Shown piece by piece: positions 22,430-33,524 of a stretch of DNA of 64,000 bases; position 1 is the first letter of the stretch, and each line of letters begins with the position of its first letter. Source of the DNA: Notamacropus eugenii (taxonomy: Eukaryota; Chordata; Mammalia; Diprotodontia; Macropodidae); NCBI RefSeq assembly GCF_028372415.1, contig NC_092872.1, positions 280,057,206 through 280,121,205 on the forward strand, read 5' to 3'. The notes beneath the pieces are model-generated. The model did not search any database. It saw only the letters and a program-made list of their open reading frames with translations, and was not told the DNA's origin. The position numbers and the translations under genes were made by a program.

Positions 22430-22744
22430 GTATGTGAAGGCTAACTGGAATATGAGATGGTTACCTGCCATGCATCCTGATCAGAAGTTCTGGCTTGAGA
22501 CTGGTACTGGGTGGCATAACATTCCTTCCTTTGATCTGGAACATGAAGATCTTTGAACATGGCCCACAACTAAGCAAGCTCCCCTTCTTGTAGCTTCCTG
22601 CTTTCAGAGAGAGGATAGGAAGAAAGCTGCTGATTAAAGTAGTTACACTAATTCTTGCTAAGCTATGTATAACCAAGGGGAGTTCAATATGTTAGACCCT
22701 ATCAAGGACATCTATATTTTAAAAGATGCTTAGAGACTCCAAAG

Positions 22745-22990
22745 AATGAAATTCTAATAATAATAACTAGCATTTATATAGTGTTTTAAAGCTTGCAAAA
22801 CACATTACAAATATCATCTAATTTTATCCCTATAACTAGTTGAGGAGATAAGTATCATTATTCTCCCCATTTTAAAGATGAGAAAACTGATGTGAGCACA
22901 GAGTAAGTGACTTACCAAGACTTGTGTCTGAAACAAGATTTGAACTCAGGGCTTCCTAGCACTAGGAACTGCAATAATTACCTGTCTATA
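22745..22990 (-). repeat. MIR-type SINE, antisense
   Basis: 'actagcatttatatagtgtt', 'attctccccattttaaagat' and 'aagatttgaactcagggctt' in order give a reversed MIR. Confidence 0.8.
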
Positions 22991-23108
22991 TCTACCTACC
23001 TATAATAATGGAACCTCTTTCAGTATATGATTCTCACAAGTTTGTGTGGGTGACTTCCTTGTAGTACCCTTTCAGATCACATGACACAGATGATATTTCA
23101 TCCATTCA

Positions 23109-23908
23109 ATGCAAGCAGACTACAATGAGCTTTGCAAATATCATGATTTTTACAAGTTGAAGGTTTGTGGCAGCCCTGAGTCAAACAAGTCTATCAATGT
23201 CATTTATCCGATGCAACCAGGTCATATCATGTCCCCATGTCACATGTTGGTATTTCAAACTTTTTTCATTATTATCATCTATGTTATGATGATCTGTGGT
23301 CGATGACCTTTGATGTTACTATTGTAATTGTTTAGGGACTCCCTGAACCATGCCCATATAAGATGATGAACTTAATTAATGTTGTGTGTGTCCTGACTGC
23401 TCCACTGAATGACTTTTTCCATCTCTCTCCCTCTCCTTGGACCTCCCTATTCCCTGAGACACAATAGTATTGAAATTAGGCCAATTAATAACCCAACAAT
23501 GGCCTCTCAATGAAAGGAAGAGATAATCAATGTGGCAAACTTCATTGTTGTCTTGTTTTAAGAAACTGACACAGACATCTCAACCTTCAGCGATCACCAG
23601 TTGATCAGTCAGCAGCCATCGACATCCAGGCAAGATCCCTCCTCTAGAAAAAAAAAAAAGATCAGGACTCGTTGAAGGCTCACAGGATGATTAACATTTT
23701 TAAACAATAAAGTATTTTTAAATTAAAATATGCACATTGTTTTCAGACATAATGCTATTGCACATTTAATAGACTACACATGTAAGCATAATTTTTATAT
23801 ACACTGGGAAACAAAAGAAAACTTCTTGTGACTCACTTTATTGCAATATTCACTTTATTGTGGTGCTCTGGAACCAAACCTGCAATATCTCCAAGGTCTG
23901 CCTGCATC
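23109..23908 (-). mobile_element. Tigger1-like DNA transposon, internally deleted
   Basis: The right end carries 'aacctgcaatatctccaagg' and 'tctgcctgca', the reverse of the Tigger terminal repeat; the left end has the matching inverted text near 'gcaagcagactacaatgagc'. Inside are known Tigger1 non-coding ends: 'gttgaaggtttgtggcagcc', 'gatgttactattgtaattgt', 'attaggccaattaataaccc' and 'gcaatattcactttattgtg'. At about 800 bp most of the transposase region is missing (full Tigger1 is about 2.4 kb), so it is a non-autonomous, dead copy. It sits in the pseudogene's intron 5 region. Confidence 0.85.
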
Positions 23909-24294
23909 CACAGCCATTTTTTAAGTGCTTACTATATGCAAATCACAATGTAATGCCTAAGTGGTAAAACAGAACAAAAAAGCCCATTAAGCTAGAGCCT
24001 CTGTCTTTAGTAGGGTCACACCCTACTCTATCTATGATAGAGGTTGGATTTGTTTCTTGATACTTATAATCTGTGCAAGGCTAGATATGCAGGGACGTTT
24101 AAAATTAGATATTCATAAGTATTTCTTCTTCCTCACCCTTGTCGAATGAGAACTCTAGCCCTGTATTATAATGGACTTCTAGAGACTCTGACATCCTAGC
24201 AAACGTCTATGGGTAGACTAGGAATCACTAATCTGAAGATACTATGAGGAAAAGCATTCCCATAGGAAAGCTTCTCCATGTGGGTTGATGGAAA

Positions 24295-24485
24295 GTGACC
24301 CCTTAGTAGCCTAAGGGCTAGAGTACTGGATTTGGGGTCAAGAAGATCTGAGCTCGAATACTGCCCAAGACCCTCACTAGCTCTCTGACAAAGTCATTTC
24401 ACTTCTCTGAGCTTCATTTTCCTTACCTGTTAAATGAGAGGGTTGATGTCAATAGCTTCTAAGGTCCTTTCCAGACCTGTATCTA
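24295..24485 (+). repeat. tRNA/MIR-type SINE
   Basis: 'agtactggatttggggtcaa', 'gagctcgaatactgcccaag', 'cttccttttccttacctgtt'-like core and the ending 'ttctaaggtcctttccagac' are visible. Confidence 0.6.
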
Positions 24486-25554
24486 GAATATTCTGGACAC
24501 ACTGTGCTCACTGGGTACCACTAAATATCCCTTCATCCATGTCCTATATTTTTTCCCTCTCCCATCTCCACTTTCTCCTCAGCTCAGCTAAAAAGTCACA
24601 AATTGGCCAAACTCAGGCCATGGAGGGGAAGAACACAGCTCTGAGACCTGCTAGTGATTTCGTGGTCTGCCTCTCCTGTTGCGAACGCATGTGTTTAAAA
24701 ACGATTGCTTCAGCCAGAAAGATACCCTGAATTGCTATATAGTAACAGCTTGTTTTCCAGGCAAATGATGCTGAGTCTTCACATTTCCAAAACTTTGAGG
24801 ATTGTAACTATTTTGATGGTCCATTTGCTATACCTCCTCTTGATTTCTTTAAGAAAGATTATACTGAGCTGAACACAGGGTTTGGAACATAGTAGGTGCT
24901 TAACAGATATTGATTGATTAATTGATGTAAAAGTTCTCTGTGCAGTTAGTGGATACTGGAAGGTTCTGGGGCCATTGAGGGCTGTTGGTATTTGGCTTTT
25001 ATGCTCCGTTGTCCTAAGTATCTTCTTTTTTTGTTTTTAGACTGGTGACTCTGATGCCCAATGGTTCTTAATATTCCTGCCTCTGGGAGCTCCTCTGCTT
25101 CTTTTGTCTGATTTGCTGCTTCCAATCTGTCATGAGCTGGGATCCCACATCCCAACTTACCCAAATGGTTTACAAACAAAGAAAAATATCACAAATTTGG
25201 CTTGGTGCATTCTTCTCAAATAAAGAATTTCCCCATGAGTTTTGCCTTAAAGAGAATCAAGCATGTGTTAAATAGCATGACAGGGTTGGAGAAAATTGAC
25301 TGTTCGGCTGGTCCATTTCCCAGTATCTCCCCAAGTAGGTGGGAATGAAGTGGGGTCAGAATGAGGCAAACCCAGAATATGGAAGGAACCCTGAACTTGC
25401 TACTTGCTTCTCACTTGACCTTGGACAACCTTCTCTGAGCTTCTGCTTCCTACAGAGGAGATGATTTGCCTGACAGTCAAGCAAGGAGGTTTGAACGGAA
25501 GACTTCTAAGGTTCCTTCCTGGCTTTTGGTCTCTCATCCCACCATAGCTGAGTC

Positions 25555-25760
25555 AACACACAGTTGGCAACAGTGGAGCAGAAAAGGAATGGTCAGCTTT
25601 CTGGGATTTAGTGTATAGCACTACATTTGCTCTTCTGGGTCAGAACACTCGCAAATATCAAGACTGGTTTGATGAAAATGATGGGGATATTCAGAAGCTG
25701 CTAAATGAAAAACAAGAACTCCACAGGGTTTACCAGCATGACCCTCCTCACTTATGTAAC
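25555..25760 (+). mobile_element. RTE-clade LINE fragment (after endonuclease)
   Basis: The frame YSTTFALLGQNTRKYQDWFD, ENDGDIQKLLNEKQELHRVY aligns with the RTE copy at 49683-49462 on the minus strand (YSTTFTNLGQNT...DWFVENDGEIQKLLNKK). This is the linker region between endonuclease and reverse transcriptase of RTE elements. It is a short isolated piece. Confidence 0.8.
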
Positions 25761-25844
25761 CTTTTGGGACGGCTCTCTCTGGCTGTGCCTTGTCTGAGAC
25801 TTGCAAATCTGTATTGTTAGAGTAAGTTTCCATAGGAATTTGCT

Positions 25845-26035
25845 TTACCTGTCAATAAACACTATTAAGCACCTACTGTGTGCCAAACAGTGTGCTAACC
25901 TTTGGATATAAAAATACAAAAAAAGAAAACCAGTCCCTGGTCTCAAGTAGCTTATAATCTAATGGGAGAGATGACAGCAACACCCCAAAATGTGGCCAAG
26001 GAGTGGAGGAGGCATCAGAGTCTGGAGGAGAAGTG
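25845..26035 (+). repeat. Dispersed repeat, same family as 12890-13050
   Basis: 'taagcacctactgtgtgcca', 'aacagtgtgctaacctttgg' and 'tagcttataatctaatggga' parallel the copy at 12890. Confidence 0.5.
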
Positions 26036-26429
26036 AAACAAGTTTAAAATAATGGCATCAGGTGGGAAATGAGGAGATTCTGTTCCCTGTCCTTACATGG
26101 AGGAATTTATGACTCTCCATTCAATTAGAGGGACAGAGGGAACTGATGAGGCGTGTGTAACAAGGTTGACTGGACCTGGAAGATGATGAGATTTCCCAAG
26201 GGTGAGTTTGCTGTGGGTATGGTGGAAAAGCCAAAGAAATCCTAGATGAGTGCAGTTGAGTGGGAAATGAAGCAACGCCTGACCAATGAGATTACGTGCA
26301 TGGCCCTTCCTCTTCTCCTCTCTCTCACAACTCAGGATGAAAAGACACACATTAAGAACTGTTACTTTTAACATAAGAAATATTAAGAAACCTTACTTTA
26401 AACATTAATGATAGTTGAGAAATATTATT

Positions 26430-26675
26430 TTAAATTGCATTAGAAAGAATACCAACTTTGGAGTTGAAGGACCTGGGGTCAAAACCTGTATCTAATGCTC
26501 TGTTCCTGTGGCCCCTGTGCCTTTGGGACCTGTACTTGTGGGCCCTGTACCTGTGGGACCTGCACCTGTATAATCTGAGGCAAATCCTCCAGCATCTCTG
26601 GGCTTAAGTTTCTTCATCTGTAAAACAAAGGGGTTGGACTAGTTGGCTTCAGGTCCTTCCCAGGTTCAGAGCTCT
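26430..26675 (+). repeat. MIR-type SINE with a small internal minisatellite
   Basis: The head ('ttggagttgaaggacctggg') and tail ('catctgtaaaacaaaggggt') belong to one SINE. Between them, 26500-26575, a unit of about 16 bases built on CCTGT-CCTGTGGGAC is repeated four to five times with changes. Confidence 0.65.
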
Positions 26676-26969
26676 GCCTTCATTCAGTGCCCACCTAGAA
26701 GTGTATCTAAGTAGGAAACAATGAAAGGGAGTGAAGGGCATAGGGGAGCCCTTGTTCCCCAGCAGTATGGATGGATACAACCAAAACAATTTAAATATGG
26801 TTTGTATGAATTATGATTCCCCCTCCCCAACTAACCACAAGAGATGTTGAGGACACAGTTGCAGAGAATTTGTTCTGTCCTTAGATGAGAAAAGCCCTCG
26901 GGGCTCTCTTGTCCATAGGGTGTGGATCTTGCCTTCTGAATCTCTAACTCTCTCCTCACCTGTCTCATC

Positions 26970-27220
26970 AAGGCAGCTAGGTGGTGAAATGGATCAAGTA
27001 AGGGATCTGAGATCAGGAAGATGAATTCAAATCCAACCTCAGAGAGTTACTAGTTATGTGACTCTGTGCAAGTCAAACCTCAGTTTCCTTATCTGTAAAA
27101 TGAAAATAACAATAGCACCTACCTCTTAGGGTTATGAAGATTAAATGAGATAATTATTGTTCACACAATGCCAGACGTATAGTAAGCACTATATAAATGT
27201 TAACCATTATTACCATTATT
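26970..27220 (+). repeat. tRNA/MIR-type SINE
   Basis: 'aggcagctaggtggtgaaat' begins the head; 'tcagtttccttatctgtaaa', 'agggttatgaagattaaatg' and 'aagcactatataaatgttaa' form core and tail. Confidence 0.85.
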
Positions 27221-27349
27221 ATGTAAAGAGCTACAGGTCCATGGCCATGACTGATAACCAAAATCCACAATCCACTGTGGTCGCTTACTTTCCTCCCATC
27301 CACTAGGGACCTTCCCCCAACCAAACCTACTTTAAGAAAGTAGCATGTG

Positions 27350-27665
27350 GAAGAATGTGTGTCCGTCCTTCGTTGCCAAAGAAGACCATGCCCTCAGAGA
27401 AAGGATGACATGACTTGCACTTGACTTTGTTTTGAGTGAGGGAGGTCTGTGCAGGTCACCAGCCTCACTTCTCCTCTAGAGTCATCTGAATCCAGTGACC
27501 AGATGGTCATCAGGATGACTGGAGATGACCCAGGATGAAGCAACTGGGGGCTGAGTGACTTGCCCAAAGTCACACAGCTTGTGAGTGTTGAGTGTCTGAG
27601 GTGAGATTTGAACTCAGGTCGTCCTGACTCCTGCTCTTATCTACTGCACTACCTAGCTGCTCTAT
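27350..27665 (-). repeat. RTE-tailed SINE, near full length
   Basis: Antisense order: RTE-like tail ('gtccgtccttcgttgccaaa'), body ('tgaatccagtgaccagatgg', 'gactggagatgacccaggat'), tRNA-related head ('aagtcacacagcttgtgagt', 'gatttgaactcaggtcgtcc'). A sister copy lies at 33525-33835 and a sense copy at 56255-56555. Confidence 0.85.
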
Positions 27666-28024
27666 ATGGAAGAATAGAGATGAGGAAATGACCTTGTCTT
27701 CTATTCCTGACAGCATCTTAATTTCAATGTGCCCAGGAACTTCCCTGTATCCTCGATGGCACAGTGAAAAGAGTACTGGTCTGAGAGTCAGGAGACCTTG
27801 ATTCAAATCCTGACTCTTGCTCAAAACTGTGACCTTGGGAGGGGAGGGTGAGCAGACTACAGGGGAAGAGCATAGTTTTATTATGGTATCCCAGGATTTA
27901 ATAGACTTTCAGGGAAAGATAATCTCGCCTAATGACCTCCCAAGCAGCCTTAGGCCTAGCTCAGTTCCTTTCCAGCTTCTGCTCTTTGAGACCACCTTTC
28001 ACCTATTATGTATGTTTCTTCCAA

Positions 28025-28093
28025 AGTAGTTTGGACATGCACCTTTCCCATCTCTCAGGGACTTCAACACAGACTATGTTTCACTTTTGGCAG
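28025..28093 (+). pseudogene. LIPF-like pseudogene exon 8
   Basis: The exon reads SSLDMHLSHLSGTSTQTMFH, FWQ and ends in CAG before GTAGGG. The family version is [24 protein letters not shown] at 72 bp; this one is 69 bp, one codon short. The two bases before the natural start are AA rather than AG, so the acceptor appears lost; the AG at 28025-28026 itself would shift the frame. Confidence 0.8.
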
Positions 28094-28169
28094 GTAGGGG
28101 TAGGGAAGGAAGCAACAGGATCTCAGGACCCTTGATGATGATTCCCCATCATTCTGAGTAGAGGAAGGA

Positions 28170-28525
28170 CAATTTCCTCAGTCAGCATCTCCCCCACTCA
28201 CCCCCACTGATCTGTCTAACCTCATTTCACATTCTTCCCCTCTCTGTACTCTGTGCTTCAGGCAAATTGATCCCTAAGTTTCCAGCTTCATCTCCTACTT
28301 CTGTGCATATACACCTAACCTTACCTCACGCCTGGAGTGCATTCCTTTGTCATCTCTGCCTATCAGAAATGGTCATCCCTCCAAGGCTGCTCATTGTCAC
28401 TTCCTCTGGGAAGCCTTTTGTGCCCCCATCCACCAGGCTTTGTACTCTCCCCATTGCACATTCATGTAGATTCACTTATCCACTCATTTGCCATGTTCTT
28501 TCAATAGACTGGGCTCCGTGAAGCC
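28170..28525 (+). repeat. L2-like LINE fragment
   Basis: 'ccttacctcacgcctggagt', 'gcattcctttgtcatctctg', 'cctctgggaagccttttgtg' and 'caatagactgggctccgtga' follow L2 3' end wording. Confidence 0.6.
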
Positions 28526-28639
28526 TGGCTCATTGTTGCAGTTAGTATGAGAGTTTTTGCATACAGCCTTCGGTTACTAAGAACTTGTTCAATTTAAATG
28601 TGATACATTAAATGGCCATTTTCAACTCATGAATTTCTC

Positions 28640-28815
28640 TGATGCAGAAGGTTTAGACCCTATTTGTGGCTTGGGCCCCTTACACAGATGAAGCCTGTGA
28701 GCCCTTTCTCAGAATCATGTTTAAAATGTATTAAATCAAACATATTGGGAAATGCAAAGGAAATTCAGTATATAATGAAATATAGTTATCAGGATATTAA
28801 AAGCAACACAACCAC
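28640..28815 (+). repeat. Unnamed ancient repeat, copy 1
   Basis: Shares 'gagccctttctcagaatcat', 'gtttaaaatgtattaaatca' and 'gaaatatagttatcaggata' with copies at about 39930, 50855 and 51985. Confidence 0.55.
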
Positions 28816-28970
28816 CACCGCAATTCAGGGAGCCCAGGTTAGAAATTTTGTTCTAAGGAATTCTTTGACCATGCATTGCTAGATGTTCTAGTCTAGATGA
28901 GACCATTGATGCTGGCCAGAGGACACTGATGTAGCTGGGGGCTTATCTATTGTTTCCTTTCTCATTCCAG

Positions 28971-29042
28971 ACTTTGAAAATCGGGCAATTCCAAGCTTAT
29001 GACTGGGGAAGCTTAGTTCAGAATAGGATGCATTTTAATGAG
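28971..29042 (+). pseudogene. LIPF-like pseudogene exon 9
   Basis: Acceptor CTCATTCCAG and donor GTATGT flank an open 72-bp exon: TLKIGQFQAYDWGSLVQNRM, HFNE. The VQNRMH wording is that of LIPF (AYDWGSPVQNRMH). The exon shows no damage. Confidence 0.9.
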
Positions 29043-29404
29043 GTATGTCTGCAGGAACAATTTGGCAGAGCTTCTCCTAAATATGAGAAATCAAAGACCC
29101 AAAACTTTGCTGTGGCTTTAGTCCTGAAAGATGTGATGTCCCATCTTCCCCCTCTGATCCCTCATCCCTGGTGAGGAGGGGACCTTGGACCCTGCAGGGT
29201 TCTGCCAGCCAATCACAAGCACAAAGGGGACCAGGTCCTAACTAAGTGAACAACTCTGACCCAGAAATGGACTGACTCCAGTCTGTCAGCCAAGCAAAGG
29301 CTGGAAAGTCTCATCATCAAGTTGACCTCATGCTGACACATTTTTTGACCCAAGTGATTTTCAGGTACAATTGCCAAGCAGTTACAGTTGGTGATTGGGT
29401 GTGT

Positions 29405-29525
29405 GTATATGTGTGTGTGATTTTATTCTTTGTCTTTTCCCTCTTCACTGTCTTATGAAGCACAGTGTCTGGCACATAGTAGGTGCTTACCAAATACTTA
29501 CTGATGCATTGATTGGTTGGCTGAT
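29405..29525 (+). repeat. MIR/L2 tail fragment
   Basis: 'agtgtctggcacatagtagg' and 'tgcttaccaaatacttactg' form a typical 3' tail. Confidence 0.5.
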
Positions 29526-29869
29526 TGTTAGCCATACTGATGAGATCTTGCAAGTATGAGAATAATGGAAGCCTGATGTGACTCTGGCCCACGCCCCCTC
29601 AGCTTCCTCAGTGCCATTCTGTCTCTCCATCCTCCTTAGATCCCCCAAATTCATCATCTTCATTCTCTTCCCTGGCTTTCTTTACTTGAGCTGAACTCTT
29701 TTGTTTGTTTCAGGTCTCTCCTTGCTTCTTGTTACTTTGCCAAATTCTAGCCCAAAACTCCAAACTCTTCCCCATCTTTCCAGGGTTTCCTCTTTGTTTT
29801 GCATGGCTAAAATCAAGGAATCTGATACACACATTCTGATGAGTTAAAATTTTTAGTTGTACCCTTCTA

Positions 29870-30010
29870 GGAGGGAGCAGTGGATAGAATGACTAGAGAA
29901 CTGACAGAGGGGTCAGAGAAACCTGACTTGTGGTTCTGTTTCTGACTCATCTTCTGGTTGTGTAACCTAAGGCAAATCACATCATCCTTCAGTGTCCCAG
30001 GCAACAATCT
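29870..30010 (+). repeat. tRNA-type SINE, partial
   Basis: Head ('gggagcagtggatagaatga') and middle ('ggttgtgtaacctaaggcaa') are recognisable; the tail is missing. Confidence 0.65.
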
Positions 30011-30299
30011 ATGACCATAAGTCTCAGAGTTGGTGCTGATATGGATTGTTAAATGGAATTTCCTGACTGGCAGTTATGGATACCAATGAAACCACAAATC
30101 TGTTTCAAAAAATGAGAAATCAGAAAATATTTGTTGAACTATTGAGTAAAGTCAAGGGAAGAAGCCAATTGGAGCTATGGGTCTTTGGGCCTTAGCTATA
30201 TTATCTCGAAAATGAAAGAATTAGGCTTAACCATTTCTAAGCTTTCCAGCTCAGAATCAACAATCTTGAGATCCCATGACTTCCAGGATTTTCCTCTCT

Positions 30300-30545
30300 T
30301 TCCAGAAGAGAAGAATCTATAACATTTCTAAAGCTCTTTAAGGTTTGCAAAACTCTGTACCCACCTTATCTCATTTGAGCCTCCCAACCCTTTGTGAGAT
30401 GGACACTGAAGATATTATAGTCCCCATTTTACAGAAGACTCTCTATAACTCTATGGTTATAAAACTGATAAGCTCTGGTAAAAATAATTGAACCCAGGTC
30501 TCTCCTGACTTGAAGCCAAGCACTCTCTCCTCCACCACTGGGGTC
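30300..30545 (-). repeat. MIR-type SINE, antisense
   Basis: 'aaagctctttaaggtttgca', 'tccccattttacagaagact' and 'attgaacccaggtctctcct' in order. Confidence 0.75.
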
Positions 30546-30959
30546 TCCATAGCTTATACTCACTTTAACACTGATCTTTTACACATAATTCCCTGACATG
30601 GCATGGATGGTAGGCATGTCAAGATCAGTGTAAGAGATAGGTAGAGACAGGGCAAGGACAGACATAGCAGGATTGGAGCCAGTAGTTTCTTCTACATTTT
30701 CTTCTTGACAAAGACATAAACTATAGTTGAAGCAGAGCATAGGAGAGAAAAGAGAGAATTCTCCTGAAGCAATCTTTTCACTTCAAGCATTCTAGGATCT
30801 GAGAGTCAATCAATGGGGCTACTCTCTCCACCCAAGCAGACCTTACATAGGTCTGCATAAAGACAGAGTAGAGTTTTGGAAAGAGAAACAAAGGATCCAA
30901 CTCCCTTCAATTAGTGTGGAATGAGATTTTTCAGTGTTTGTGTAATTACTTATATGGAG

Positions 30960-31235
30960 AAGTAGTTCAGTGAAGTCATCAGAGCTGAATATGGAATTTG
31001 AAGACCTGGCTTTAGACCCTTTGGAATTTGTTGTTGTTGGAACCTGTTGGAATTTAGCTGTTGGAACCTGAGCAAGTGATAGACCTCAGTTTCCACCTGT
31101 GTCAACTGTTGGTATGGGATTCAAAAAAGATTCAAAAAAAGATAGAAAAATATGAAGTATACCAACCTTAAAGTGCTCAGCACAGTACCTGGTACATAGG
31201 AGGTGCTTAGTTACTATTTATTGACTGACTTGCTA
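30960..31235 (+). repeat. Diverged MIR-type SINE with insertion of short direct repeats
   Basis: The SINE tail ('agtgctcagcacagtacctg', 'gtacataggaggtgcttagt') is clear; in the middle 'ttggaacctgttggaattta' and 'gctgttggaacctgagc' form short direct repeats. Confidence 0.5.
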
Positions 31236-31612
31236 CATCAGTGTCAATGACTGTTATCCACTGTTTGTTGGCATGAATGATGGAAGTAATTCTCCTAGTG
31301 GTTACTCATTTTTTGAAGCTCATATACCAATCAACACAAGGGGTTCTTAAGTTGCAGTCTGTGAATTTTTTCTTTTATTTAAAAATTTTGGCAACTATTA
31401 TTTTAATATATTTGGTTTTCTGTTTCTTCCAATATATTTTATTTTATGTATTTAAAGACATGATTCTGAGCATGAGTGCATAGATTTCATCAGTCTGCCC
31501 AAGGGGTCAAGGACACAAACAAGGGTTAAGTACCCTGCCCTAGAGGATTAATGTTGAATTTGTCCCAATGGCCCCATTGAGAATGTTCATTTGTCCTCTT
31601 TTTGCCACCCGA

Positions 31613-31873
31613 ACCACACCTACCTTTTATAGAGTAGAGGACATGATAGTGCCTGCTTTCCTGTGCAGTAGGGGCAATGACTGGTTGGTCTCTCCCAAGG
31701 ATGTAGAGGATTTGCTCCATCAGTTCCCCAACCTCAGGTACCACAAGATGATTCCTTCCTATAACCATATGGATTTTATCTGGGTCATGGATGCCTCACA
31801 GCAGATTTACAAGAAACTCATTGAGATAATGAAGCAAAATGTGTCAAGCTTCCCAGAGATGAGAATGAGTTAG
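31613..31873 (+). pseudogene. LIPF-like pseudogene exon 10 (last exon)
   Basis: The frame is open for 86 codons to TAG: TTPTFYRVEDMIVPAFLCSR, GNDWLVSPKDVEDLLHQFPN, LRYHKMIPSYNHMDFIWVMD, ASQQIYKKLIEIMKQNVSSF, PEMRMS. Catalytic Asp (GND) and His (YNH) positions are kept; the conserved Trp and GG before the Asp are changed (FLCSRG for IWNGG). The expected acceptor AG is GA (31611-31612) after a pyrimidine stretch, so the exon could not be spliced normally. Confidence 0.85.
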
Positions 31874-31950
31874 ATTGTCCTTTGTCAGTGATTCTTCTTG
31901 TGTTGGGTGTTGGGGCACACATACAGACTCAGTGCTGTTGTTCATCTATG

Positions 31951-31960
31951 AATAAATAAA
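31951..31960 (+). promoter_or_regulatory. Polyadenylation signal AATAAA (twice, overlapping)
   Basis: AATAAATAAA holds two overlapping AATAAA hexamers about 80 bases after the stop of the pseudogene's last exon, the normal spacing for this family. Confidence 0.6.
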
Positions 31961-32039
31961 ACCACAGAAATAATCCATTATTAATGGATTTTTCATCATT
32001 CTTAGTTTCAGAGAGTTCAGTTTTCTTCTTGGCATTCAT

Positions 32040-32175
32040 AGGAACAGCTGTGGCATAATGGCTAGACAAGTGACCTTGGAGCCAGAAAGACCTGGGTGCA
32101 AGTCCTCTCTCTGACACAGACTTGCTGTGAAATCCTGGGCAAGTCATTTAACCTCCGTCCTCCAGGTAATTCCCT
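32040..32175 (+). repeat. tRNA-type SINE, partial
   Basis: 'gacaagtgaccttggagcca', 'cctgggtgcaagtcctctct' and 'gggcaagtcatttaacctcc' give the head and middle. Confidence 0.75.
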
Positions 32176-32694
32176 AAGGCAAAAAGTGCCAATTGGTACC
32201 AATGGACGGAGTTCCCTCTATCACTGACATCATAGATTTAGTCCCCGTCCTCCTCTTATTATGAAATTAAAAGTAGAAATGCCCGGTTCTGTGAAGAAAT
32301 TCCACCCCTCTAGATTTTCACCTGAAGCCAAGATGATAAAAGACTTCAGGAGACTGTCTCAGAGAGTGAGTTAGCATTTCTCTGTTATCCCAGTTGGGTC
32401 ATAAAGCTTCAAGATACACTTCTATCCCAGCTAGAAATATCAAAAAGGAGCTAGACCTGTAGCAGCTGCTTGCTCCTTCTTTCCCTGGGTCAGAGTTCCT
32501 CAATCAAGTGAGATAATATTATAAAAAGCTTAACTCAGTGTCTGACATATGGTAGGCACTATAAAAATGTGTATTCTCTTCTCTTCCCCTTAATCCCTAA
32601 ATGTGAAACTTAAATGGGAAAGAAAACCTAAATATTAATTAACTAACTCCACTAAAGGGTAACTAGTAGTAACTTTATTTTCATGGCTTCATTG

Positions 32695-33200
32695 ATCACC
32701 TCTTGAAAATTTTTTTTATTTTGTTAAATATTTTTCAATTACATTTAAAATTTTTAGCATTTATTTTTTAATCAAGTTCCAAATTCTCTTGAAGAAATTA
32801 TATATGTGAAATCATGCAAAACACATTTCCATACTAGACTTGTTGCAAAAGAAAACAAACACACAAACGTAAGAAAAATAAAGATAGTAAAAAAAATCCC
32901 AGTATACTTCTATCTACACCCAAGTTCATCAGTTCTTTCTCTGGAGGTGGAGAACATTTATCATCATGGGTCCTTTTGTGTTATATCATTGTTTTGATTA
33001 GAGCAGCTAAGTCTTTCACAGTTGATCATCCTTACAGTATTGTTATTACTGTGTACAACATTCTCCTGCTTCTGCTCACTTAATTTTGCTTCAGTTCAAA
33101 TGGTCTTACCAGGTTTTTCTGAAACCATCTTACTTGTCACTTTTTATAGCACAATAGTATTCCATACTGATCACGTTTTGTTGATGTTAATGATTCTTAA
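32695..33200 (-). mobile_element. L1 LINE 3' region, antisense
   Basis: The text is the reverse of a marsupial L1 3'UTR: 'tttttcaattacatttaaaa', 'agttctttctctggaggtgg', 'ttactgtgtacaacattctc', 'ctgcttctgctcacttaatt', 'agcacaatagtattccatac'. Confidence 0.75.
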
Positions 33201-33520
33201 GCCTCTATCTACATCTCTGATCTCTAATCTGACCTCCTGGATTATAGTTTTAGAGATCTCCAATATGATTCCATTTGGATGTAATTCCCTCACATAAGAA
33301 CCATCCTGTCTCAAATTGAGATGATAATCCTACACTCCTCCTGTACGCATCCTCATTCTACCCATTCATGCCTCACCACCTTTTACTTGAATTGCTATAG
33401 TGACTGCCTACCTCTAGCCTCGCCTCTCCATTCTACCTTTCAAATTGCTACCAGACCAAACTTAAAACAGCTATCTTATCTTCTCTGTTTTAAAAACCTG
33501 AAGACTCCCTGAAACCCTTT
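33201..33520 (+). repeat. L2-like LINE fragment, low certainty
   Basis: Pyrimidine-rich text ('tgactgcctacctctagcct', 'cattctacctttcaaattgc', 'taccagaccaaacttaaaac') resembles the L2 3' region. Confidence 0.4.
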
Positions 33521-33524
33521 GAGT

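Larger units (their letters stand above)
20957..31873 (+). pseudogene. LIPF-like acid lipase pseudogene (whole locus)
   Basis: Seven of the nine coding exons of the acid lipase family are recognisable in order on the plus strand: exon 2 (20957-21069), 3 (21234-21348), 4 (21454-21652), 5 (22320-22429), 8 (28025-28093), 9 (28971-29042) and 10 (31613-31873). Lengths of exons 3, 4, 5 and 9 (115, 199, 110, 72) equal family lengths. Defects are a TGA as codon 2, a TGA in exon 4, a lost donor after exon 4, the active-site motif changed to GHSQD, lost acceptors before exons 8 and 10, and exons 6 and 7 not found in the 5.6 kb between 22430 and 28025. Best relative by eye is gastric lipase: [33 protein letters not shown]. 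Living members hydrolyse triglycerides at acid pH. It faces LIPK tail-to-tail. Confidence 0.85.

Noticed and set aside
24434-24730. A 98-codon open frame that might hold the missing exon 6 of the LIPF-like copy
   Set aside because: A passing SSAKKSQIG resemblance is not supported by acceptor, donor, length or the ALAP motif.
22430-28024. Exons 6 and 7 of the LIPF-like pseudogene
   Set aside because: Looked for using the LIPK exon 6 and 7 text from this window; nothing convincing found. They may be deleted or too decayed for reading by eye.
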